Position numbers and translations under genes: made by a program
The notes under the pieces: generated by a model
Told to the model about the DNA's origin: nothing
What the model saw: only the letters and a program-made list of their open reading frames with translations
Database searches by the model: none
Part shown: positions 19,838-26,694 of the stretch, one piece after another
Layout: each line of letters begins with the position of its first letter
Position numbering within the stretch: the stretch's first letter is position 1
Assembly: GCA_963701325.1 (NCBI GenBank)
Contig: OY969604.1
Coordinates: 2,418,001-2,482,000, forward strand
DNA length: 64,000 nucleotides
Source: Bog-756 sp963701325
GTDB taxonomy: Bacteria; Actinomycetota; Acidimicrobiia; Acidimicrobiales; RAAP-2
Direction of reading: 5' to 3'

Positions 19838-20314
19838 ATGTCTGACAAGCCGAGCTACCTGGGGCTGCTGAACGCGATCGCGCTCAACGAGACGCGGGCG
19901 TACCACTACCTTCAAGGCTGGATCGCCGCGACCTCAGACCCCGATGTCAGTGAGGTCCTGCGTACTTTCGCGGCCCGTGAAGGGGAGCACGGGATGACTT
20001 TCGCCAAACGCATCAACGAACTCGGCTTCGAGGTGCTCGAGAAGGACGATCAAGGTCTCGAGGAGCGGGTTCCCCTTGCCATGTCACCTGATATCTCCGA
20101 CATCGAGAAGTTCGAGAGGTTCGGTCTACACGAGCTTGAGAAGGTGCTCTCTTATTTCGACGACATCTTCAAGGACCATTCAATCGACATCAGTACGGGC
20201 GAGCTTCTCGGACGCTACGTTGCGGAGGAACACGACAGTTGTCGCCTGCTGCGGAGTTGTTACGACCGTCTTGTGGCTCGCAGCCAGATCACTTCGAATG
20301 CCCAGACAAGCTAG
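19838..20314 (+). CDS. Ferritin-like/rubrerythrin-type di-iron domain protein
   Basis: Helical 158-residue protein. Ligand-like residues lie in the right order for a ferritin-like four-helix bundle: NETRAYHYLQGW, AREGEHGMTFAKRI (ExxH), a central LHELEKVL helix, and VAEEHDSCRLL (EExH). It could bind two metals and act in peroxide reduction or iron handling, but no rubredoxin domain is present. AGGAGG five to six bases before the second of two adjacent ATGs favours 19838. It is short and stands alone after the cyclase gene. Confidence 0.7.
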   Translation: MSDKPSYLGLLNAIALNETRAYHYLQGWIAATSDPDVSEVLRTFAAREGEHGMTFAKRINELGFEVLEKDDQGLEERVPLAMSPDISDIEKFERFGLHELEKVLSYFDDIFKDHSIDISTGELLGRYVAEEHDSCRLLRSCYDRLVARSQITSNAQTS

Positions 20315-20740
20315 AAACCTGGATTCAGTCCCGATAGAGCGAGGGATTCGTTCGAACTAGCCCGGGCCCGACCTACGAAGACCGGATGGTGGCGTCAACC
20401 CTCGGTCAAGGAGCGTGGCCAGAATGAATCTGTGGATGTAGCTCGCCTCACACCCCATCCGACCCAAGGTGCCACCTGGGTGCGCGGGATCGCTGAGTTG
20501 AGCCGTCGCCTTGGCCCACGCCTCGACCCAGCCTTCAGTCCCGCTCAAGACTGGCGGCGAGAGTCGACCGGATGGAGGAAGTCGTCCACCGTTTGGTAGG
20601 GGCTGTCCACAACTCCACAGCGCGAATCCACAACTTCAACCCGTATTTCCCCAGGAAGCTGCTCTTCCCTTCCACAGACCCGTTGGGTGAGAGTTGACGA
20701 TGGAGGGGTGCGAGAGTGGCCTAACGAGGAGTCTGCCTCC
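20315..20740. other. Intergenic stretch with no supported gene
   Basis: About 425 bases between the ferritin-like gene and a small zinc-ribbon-like gene. A 63-codon minus-strand frame (20357-20548) starts with TTG without a ribosome site and matches nothing I recognise. Confidence 0.5.
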
Positions 20741-20977
20741 ATGTTCGCAGAACCGGGCAACCGAACCATCGAGCTCCGCCTCGAGAGCTCCGTGTGCAGA
20801 CATTGCGGCACGGTCATCGAGCGGTTCCTGGCCTGCGAAGCCGACCGCAGCTGGCACCACGCACGGACCGGCGAGCTCGGGTGTCCCCGCAGGGGGTCGG
20901 CTATGCGCTCCCGCGCCGTCGAGCTCGTCCTGCTCCCTCCGCTCGAAGGCGATGACGAGAGTCCGAGGAGGAGTTGA
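20741..20977 (+). CDS. Small hypothetical protein with Cys/His zinc-ribbon-like cluster
   Basis: 78 residues from the ATG at 20741, which has AGGAG about ten bases upstream; the open frame runs back to 20687. The core CRHCG...FLAC...WHHARTGELGCP has four Cys and two His spaced like a small zinc-binding module. No family is recognised. A short charged tail ends the protein. The cysteine pattern and ribosome site argue that it is real. Confidence 0.5.
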   Translation: MFAEPGNRTIELRLESSVCRHCGTVIERFLACEADRSWHHARTGELGCPRRGSAMRSRAVELVLLPPLEGDDESPRRS

Positions 20978-21033
20978 CGACCATCAACGCTGAGCCGGTA
21001 CCGTCCTCCAGCCTATGGAGGTCAGGGTGTTCA

Positions 21034-21936
21034 TCAATGGCCGGGGAGTAGCGGAACTGGTGTGGCGTAAGCCAACTCGAAATAGTTGTCGCGTGACCGA
21101 AGCTCACGAAGCGCTGCTGCAGCGGGTTCGATGTCCACACCCTGGAGTCCGGGAAACAGAGCATCGTGGTGGCAGAGCGCCACTCGGTCTGCCTGCAGGT
21201 CACTCACCTGCTCGACAAGAAACTGTGCCACCGACCCCTGGTAGGGATCCCCATCCAGATTTGGACGTCCTGCAACGGACAGTAACGCGACATCGGGGCG
21301 CAGCTTTTTGTAGATGCCACGCCAGTATCCCGCACTGCCGCTCACCAGGATCGAGCCCGACTCGGTCATCAGCAAGAACGCCAACTGTCCGCCGTCGTGG
21401 GTTGAGGAACGCTGTAGCAGGGCATTCATGGCCGGACCAGGAGGATCGGGAAGATTCGCAATGGAGTCGAACAATCCCGCGACCTTGACAGCTCGTTCTT
21501 GGGCACTTACACCCAGGTCTCCAATGCACTCTGCTCCGGAATCCGCGTCGGAGTTCGCGAACAAGCAAGCGTGCAGAGCGGGAAGGACTCGCACGCGTGC
21601 ACCACGGCCGCAGTCGACTGTCTCTCCGCCGGTGACGATGAGCATCTGCTGTTCCGGTATTCCCGCGGCTCGTAGCACCCGAACGCTCTCAGGAGTCGCG
21701 ACGACGGTCGCTCCAGTGCGCAGAGCCACTGTGTCGACGCCGCAAAGGTGGTCGAAGTGTGCGTGACTGACGAATACGAAGTCCGCCTCGGTGACTGCCG
21801 CGCAGGTGAGTCCAACCGGAGGGAGTCCGGGGAGGCGATCTAGATAAGCGTCAAAGAAGAGAGTAAGACCGTTCACTAGGACACGGAACGTGGACGTTCC
21901 GAACCATTCGAGGGTGACGCTCCCGGATCCTGGCAT
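21034..21936 (-). CDS. Metallo-beta-lactamase-fold hydrolase (UPF0173/UlaG-like)
   Basis: Protein of 300 residues with an N-terminal TLEWFGTSTFRVL strand typical of UlaG/UPF0173-like MBL proteins, then the metal-binding motif SHAHFDHL (HxHxDH, about 57-64), a later ALHACLF His, and CHHDALFPG near the end as possible further ligands. It likely uses two metals to hydrolyse a phosphoester, lactone or similar. No signal peptide is present, so it should be cytosolic. ATG with GGGAG five bases upstream. The flanks are long intergenic stretches, so it is probably monocistronic. Confidence 0.82.
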   Translation of the reverse strand: MPGSGSVTLEWFGTSTFRVLVNGLTLFFDAYLDRLPGLPPVGLTCAAVTEADFVFVSHAHFDHLCGVDTVALRTGATVVATPESVRVLRAAGIPEQQMLIVTGGETVDCGRGARVRVLPALHACLFANSDADSGAECIGDLGVSAQERAVKVAGLFDSIANLPDPPGPAMNALLQRSSTHDGGQLAFLLMTESGSILVSGSAGYWRGIYKKLRPDVALLSVAGRPNLDGDPYQGSVAQFLVEQVSDLQADRVALCHHDALFPGLQGVDIEPAAAALRELRSRDNYFELAYATPVPLLPGH

Positions 21937-22373
21937 CGAGGCTCCCTTCCTAGTGACCGACGGGTGCTTTCCCCGATAAAACGAATCAACCTGTCTGCCG
22001 CTCGCAGTTCTAGTGGATCATGTCGGACCGCGGTACTCCGCCTCCGATCATTCCGTCATGAGCGCGTTGCAGTTGCTGCTCGGCTACCGGCGCTGAACGC
22101 GGCGGACATGAGCCCGGCGAGCATTGGGCCAGAGGGCTCGGCTAGGAGGCACTACCGGAGCCGGGCTCCACGTTGCTCCTCGCCTGCAGGGCGAGGATAG
22201 AGACGGTGACCCGAATGACGTTCCAGACACTCGCAGGGCAGAGCTGGATCCGCGTCCCTGAGACCTCCCCATGTGACCGCGAGACGAGGAGTGAGCGACC
22301 TCGTTATCTCTGCCCGGGCCGGTTGAGGTCTCCGGGCTGGGACGACGGGCCAGTGGAGCCCTACGATGTGGCC
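21937..22373. other. Divergent intergenic region
   Basis: About 437 bases between divergent MBL-hydrolase and dehydrogenase genes. The dehydrogenase frame is open through part of it but is not conserved-looking before the ATG at 22374. Promoters for both genes should lie here. Confidence 0.5.
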
Positions 22374-23618
22374 ATGCGAGCGCTCATGTACGGGGTGGAG
22401 CCGGAGGTGCAGCCCATCGACGAGACGGACAACCGCCTGTTGAGGATGCTCGCCCGGACGCCGACGCGGCTCATCGACATCGACAAGCCAGCGTTCATCC
22501 GCCCAGATTGGGTGGTGACCAGGCCGAGACTGGTTGGGATCTGCGGGTCGGAGTCCAAGGCGGTGTTCCTCGACTACGCGAGCCTGATCGACCCGGCCAA
22601 CGCGGCGGGCCAGAATCCGATGAAGGGTTTCGTTTCGATACCCCACGTGATGGGCCACGAGGTGATCGCCGAGGTGGTCGCGGTCGGTCCCGAGGCGAAG
22701 GGCCTCGAGCCGGGCGACCGTGTCGCCCTCAACCCGTGGCTCACGTGTGTCACCCGAGGGGTGTCACCCGTCTGCCCGGCATGCGAGGCTGGTGACCTGA
22801 GCCAGTGCCACTCGTTCGGGAAGGGCTCATTCGCGCCAGGGATCCACATCGGCATGTGCACCGACGTCAGCGGGGGGTTCGCCGACCTCATGCCGGCCCA
22901 CGACTCGATGCTCTTCAAGGTGCCGGACACCTTGAGTGATGAACAGGTCGTCTTGGCTGACCCGTTCGCGGTGTCGCTCCATGCTGTCACTCGCCATCCG
23001 CCGCAGCCCGGCACCAAGGTGCTGGTATACGGTGCCGGGGCACTCGGCCAGTGCGCCGTCGCCATCCTCCGAGCGTTGCATCCGACAGTCGACGTGATGG
23101 TGGTGGCCCGGTTCGACGCGCAACGCCTGCTGGCCGAGACCTTCGGCGCATCGACCGTGCCCCACGAGCCGCGACTGGAGCTCATTGGGCGGGTTGCGGA
23201 CTGGTCGGGCGGCATACTGCAACCGGCTGACGGGCTCCCCATGGCCTTTCCGGGCGGTATCGACGTGGTCTACGACACGATTGGGGCTGCCGAGACCTTG
23301 GAAGTCGGTTGCCGCGTGCTGCGCGCCCGAGGAACCCTCGTGAAGCTGGGTATGCACGGCGCCGCCAAGTGGGACGACACGCCGGTGTACTCCAAGGAGA
23401 TCACCTATACGGGTTCCAACGCGTTCGGGATCGAGGAGGTCGACGGCGTACGCCAACACGGCATCGCCCACTTCCTGGACATGGTCGGATCCGGCCGGAT
23501 CGACCTGAGATCGATGCTCACCCACACGTTCCGCCTTGACGAGTGGCGCGAGGCATTCACGGTGCTGGCCGACCAGGAGACGTCAGGGGCCATCAAGGTC
23601 GCGATCGACAGCCGTTAG
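22374..23618 (+). CDS. Zinc-dependent MDR-family alcohol dehydrogenase-like protein
   Basis: Protein of 414 residues. Family features: GICGSESK with the first catalytic zinc Cys, GHEVIAEV with the catalytic His-Glu, a Cys-rich structural zinc loop (LTCVTRGVSPVCPACEAGDLSQC), and an NAD-binding LVYGAGALGQCAVA near residue 222. The family oxidises alcohols or polyols. ATG at 22374 begins directly with the conserved region; the frame stays open upstream to 22173. It is followed about 270 bases later by an SDR in the same direction, so a shared pathway is possible. Confidence 0.85.
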   Translation: MRALMYGVEPEVQPIDETDNRLLRMLARTPTRLIDIDKPAFIRPDWVVTRPRLVGICGSESKAVFLDYASLIDPANAAGQNPMKGFVSIPHVMGHEVIAEVVAVGPEAKGLEPGDRVALNPWLTCVTRGVSPVCPACEAGDLSQCHSFGKGSFAPGIHIGMCTDVSGGFADLMPAHDSMLFKVPDTLSDEQVVLADPFAVSLHAVTRHPPQPGTKVLVYGAGALGQCAVAILRALHPTVDVMVVARFDAQRLLAETFGASTVPHEPRLELIGRVADWSGGILQPADGLPMAFPGGIDVVYDTIGAAETLEVGCRVLRARGTLVKLGMHGAAKWDDTPVYSKEITYTGSNAFGIEEVDGVRQHGIAHFLDMVGSGRIDLRSMLTHTFRLDEWREAFTVLADQETSGAIKVAIDSR

Positions 23619-23892
23619 GGTCCCGAGGCTTTGGCCCGGGAACGCTCCGGGTTGACCGTCGGCTCAACCGTGAGGTCGGCAAACCAGGTTCATCGCGTCT
23701 CGGCGCTCGTGTCGAGCCCGGCCTGGAGGGCCTCTCGGTACCCTTCGAGGGTCACTCGTCTGTGACCACCATCTCGAGAGCGCCCGCCGGCGTGGCCGGT
23801 GAAGCAGCTCCGGGCCGCCGCGAGACGCGGTTCGGCCGGCACATGGGCATCGAAGCAACGCAACAGTCAGGGCCCTGCGCGACACTTTGAGC

Positions 23893-24666
23893 GTGCAACG
23901 CTTCCACGACAAGATCGCGATCGTGACGGGCGCAGGCTCGGGAATCGGACGTGCGACCGCCCGCCGCCTGGCGGCCGAAGGTGCTGCAGTGACCATCGCC
24001 GATATCGACGAGGCGGCCGCCGGCACGACCGTCGAGTTGATCCGCACCGATGGTGGAACCGCCCGCGTCCAAGCCACCGACGTCGCCGAGCCGGACGCAG
24101 TTGCGCGGATGGTCGCCGATACCCTCACCGCATTCGGCGGTCTAGATCTACTTCACAACAACGCTGCCGCAATCAATCTCAGCCTCACCGACCAAGATGT
24201 CGTCACCATGCAGCTCGAAACCTGGTACAGGTCGATGCGCGTCAATCTCGACGGCGTCATGCTCGGCTGCCGCTTCGGCATTCCCGCCATGCTGGAACGC
24301 GGAGGCGGGGCGATTGTCAACACAGCATCCGTCGCTGCAACTTACGGGAGCCGCTCTCTCGCTGCCTACGGAACCAGCAAGGCCGGCGTCGTTGCACTTA
24401 CGCGCTACGTGGCAACCGCCTACGCCGATCGCAACATTCGCGTAAACGCTGTCGCGCCTGGTGTCGTCGTCGACCGCGATCTCCAGGAATCGCTCGGCGG
24501 CCCACTTGGCGAGACTCTTGCGTCGATCACTGAGGGTCACCTCGTCGGCCGGCTCGGGTACCCAGAAGAGATCGCAACGGCCGTCGCATACCTCCTGTCC
24601 GACGATGCGGCGTTCGTCACCGGCCAGACGTTCACCATCGACGGCGGATATACAGCGCACCGCTGA
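23893..24666 (+). CDS. SDR-family NAD(P)-dependent oxidoreductase
   Basis: Classical short-chain dehydrogenase, about 257 residues. Motifs in order: TGAGSGIG (cofactor glycine loop), DLLHNNAA, NTASVAATYGSRSLAAYGTSKAG with catalytic Ser, Tyr and Lys, and the C-terminal TGQTFTIDGGYTA. Start may be TTG 23887 or GTG 23893; both lack a clear ribosome site. A decayed aldehyde-dehydrogenase end lies just downstream on the other strand. Confidence 0.9.
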   Translation: MQRFHDKIAIVTGAGSGIGRATARRLAAEGAAVTIADIDEAAAGTTVELIRTDGGTARVQATDVAEPDAVARMVADTLTAFGGLDLLHNNAAAINLSLTDQDVVTMQLETWYRSMRVNLDGVMLGCRFGIPAMLERGGGAIVNTASVAATYGSRSLAAYGTSKAGVVALTRYVATAYADRNIRVNAVAPGVVVDRDLQESLGGPLGETLASITEGHLVGRLGYPEEIATAVAYLLSDDAAFVTGQTFTIDGGYTAHR

Positions 24667-24795
24667 ACGCGATTGGTCACAGGGACGAGAACGCAAATAG
24701 GCAACTTGTTACAGCTACACGCAGACTTGCTGTCAGTTCCTCTGGATCGGCAAGGTCAGCCGCTTCCACCCTTCGATCGTCGCCTCCGCTTCCTT

Positions 24796-24925
24796 CGCCA
24801 TCACCGTTGGCACCAGGCGGATGGCCACGCGATGGACTTGACCTCGAGCTACTGCTCGAGCCGGCGATACCGTTCTGGCGGCGACGCAGCTCTCCTTGTA
24901 GCCGAACGGGACGTCGGCAAAAACT
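24796..24925 (-). pseudogene. Remnant of an aldehyde dehydrogenase 3' end
   Basis: These 130 bases align on the same strand with the 3' end of the intact aldehyde dehydrogenase at about 31618-31750. Shared blocks include CCATCACCGTTGG, TACTGCTCGA, CGTTCTGGCGG and CTCTCCTTGTAGCCG. Small gaps disrupt the reading frame and nothing of the rest of the enzyme remains. An apparent plus-strand 84-codon frame across it is a by-product. The surrounding 24667-25073 stretch holds no intact gene. Confidence 0.75.
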
Positions 24926-25073
24926 GACGATCGCTGGGCGTCACCTGCTAGGGCTTCCTGGGTGGGTCCCCCCGCTACCAGGGCATTCTGTCCGGGCGTG
25001 CGTTAGCCTTCGCACCAGGCATACTCGAGTTGGGGGAATACGCCGAGTCGCTGCAGGACGGGGACAGGAGACC

Positions 25074-26330
25074 ATGACCGATCTCACCAACAACGCTGAC
25101 GGCCACTCTGCCGACCGAACGGGCGACGGGGCGTCAGGAGGGCCCGTCCCGCCGAAGCGGCGCCGCTTGGCCGGCTCCAGGGGCATGCCGCGGACCGTGA
25201 TCGTGGCTATCGGCGTGGTGCTCATGACGGGCGCGCTCGGCGCGGTGGCGCTGGCGGCCACCTCGGGGTCGACCGAGGCGAACCCGTCGTCGCAAACGCC
25301 TGTCTCCACCGTGTCGGTGGCATCACCGAGGTACAAGCCCCAGGCGGCCGTGGGGGCGACTGACGACTACCACTGCAGCCTGGTAAATCCGCACATCACC
25401 CAGAACTCGTACGTGATCTCGAGCCAATTCAAACCGGGCAGTCCCGAAGTCCACCACGCCGTGCTCGCCCTGGTGCCGCCTGCCATGACGGCTCAGGCCA
25501 TCGCCGCCAATGAGGCCACCAGCGGCAAGGGATGGACGTGCTTCGGCGCGCCAGCGCTACCCGGAGCCTCGCTCGCCGCTTTTATGAGTACCCCCTTCCT
25601 GAGCGTGTGGGCGCCTGGACACGGAGAAGACGTGCTCCCCAAAGGTACGGGGATCTCGCTGCCCAAGGGGAGTCTGGTGATCGAGCAAGTGCACTACAAC
25701 CTGCTGGTGGGTGACAAGCCGGTCACGAACGGGCTCGTGCTGCACACGGTGCCGACGTCCACGCCGCTGTTGCCAATGCAATCCCAGTACCTGATCGCCC
25801 CGCCGAACATCCCATGCCCGGCCGGTGTGACTGGGTCGCTGTGCAATTATCAGGCGTCCCTCAACTACCTGAACCAGCGCTTCGGCTCCGGCGGCGTTGA
25901 GATGGCCGAGGGCATCGACGTGGTATGCGGTGAAAACCCGAACGACCCGCCTGTCGGTGACACGGCCACGTGCACGTGGCGAATCGGATCGAACGGCTAC
26001 ATCGACAGGATCCAGCCGCACATGCACCTGCTGGGGGTCAAATTCACGATGGTGCTTAATCCGGGAACGCCGCAAGCCAGGATCATCCTGAACGTCCCGA
26101 ACTACAACTTCGACTACCAAAAGGCCTACAACGTCCAACCCATCCCGGTGAGCAGTGGCGAGCCAGTACAGATCAACTGCAGCTACGACCCAGAGCTGGC
26201 GCAAGAGTTGCCGATCCTCCGCAAGGCGCCGCCCCATTTCGTCACGTTCGGGGACGGATCATCCGACGAGATGTGCGTGGGGGTCACGTGGCAGACATCG
26301 TCGCTGCCCAACCCCCACGACTCGCTCTGA
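25074..26330 (+). CDS. Secreted/membrane-anchored copper type II monooxygenase-like protein (DBH/PHM fold)
   Basis: Protein of 418 residues: cytoplasmic tail with PPKRRRLAG, one transmembrane helix (about 42-62), then an extracytoplasmic domain resembling the copper type II ascorbate-dependent monooxygenase fold. Copper-ligand-like motifs are VHHAVLALVPP and HYNLL in the first half, and PHMHLLG and the end segment DGSSDEMCVGVTW in the second. Several paired Cys suit disulfides. Substrate is unknown. ATG with AGGAG four bases upstream; the frame continues to 24807 but only across the aldehyde-dehydrogenase remnant. Confidence 0.8.
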   Translation: MTDLTNNADGHSADRTGDGASGGPVPPKRRRLAGSRGMPRTVIVAIGVVLMTGALGAVALAATSGSTEANPSSQTPVSTVSVASPRYKPQAAVGATDDYHCSLVNPHITQNSYVISSQFKPGSPEVHHAVLALVPPAMTAQAIAANEATSGKGWTCFGAPALPGASLAAFMSTPFLSVWAPGHGEDVLPKGTGISLPKGSLVIEQVHYNLLVGDKPVTNGLVLHTVPTSTPLLPMQSQYLIAPPNIPCPAGVTGSLCNYQASLNYLNQRFGSGGVEMAEGIDVVCGENPNDPPVGDTATCTWRIGSNGYIDRIQPHMHLLGVKFTMVLNPGTPQARIILNVPNYNFDYQKAYNVQPIPVSSGEPVQINCSYDPELAQELPILRKAPPHFVTFGDGSSDEMCVGVTWQTSSLPNPHDSL

Positions 26331-26694
26331 GCGACGGACGCTGTCGCTGGAGTTCGCGCGAGTGCGTCAGTAACGTCGACGCTCATGAGCTGAGTGAGTG
26401 GTTGAGTTTGAGTGAGTGAGTGAGTGGGCTGCCGACAAAACCCCAGGCGCCTGCATGAACGGTGGCCCGGGGATCGCCATTTCCCACGCTATTGGTCCGG
26501 ATTTTCCCACGTTGTTGCCTTTGCTAACGATTCTGGTGAGCTCCTGACCAGCGGGGGTTCGGGGACCTGCCGCTCTTAGCGAGAACGTCGTTCGACGACA
26601 GTGTGACACCGGTTGCGGGTTCAGCCTCTCGGTGCTAAGCCTTCGCGCAGGCGGGTGTGCTGGCGGCACCCCAGAGCGGAGGGGTGCTGGACTG
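26331..26694. other. Intergenic region with GAGT repeats and an IS-end-like segment
   Basis: Contains a GAGT/TGAG simple repeat at about 26388-26428 and, from 26421, a sequence (GTGGGCTGCCGACAAAA) that recurs at 30464 with one change and then diverges over about 120 bases. No gene is supported. The promoter of the surface-protein gene should be near the right end. Confidence 0.6.
26421..26545. repeat. Left copy of a diverged ~125-bp direct repeat (IS-end-like)
   Basis: Begins TGAGTGGGCTGCCGACAAAA and continues with patchy similarity to 30461-30590 (shared CACGCTATTG.TCC and further short blocks). Same orientation at both sites. The two copies flank the IPT/TIG surface gene and the IS110 fragment. 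Confidence 0.6.

Noticed and set aside
20357..20548. 63-codon minus-strand frame with protein-like composition
   Set aside because: TTG start, no ribosome site, no motif.
24673..24927. 84-codon plus-strand hypothetical gene
   Set aside because: It runs across an antisense aldehyde-dehydrogenase remnant and shows no independent coding signs.
26388..26428. GAGT repeats as a regulatory or CRISPR repeat
   Set aside because: Short simple-sequence repeat with no spacers; more likely a target or by-product of IS insertion.
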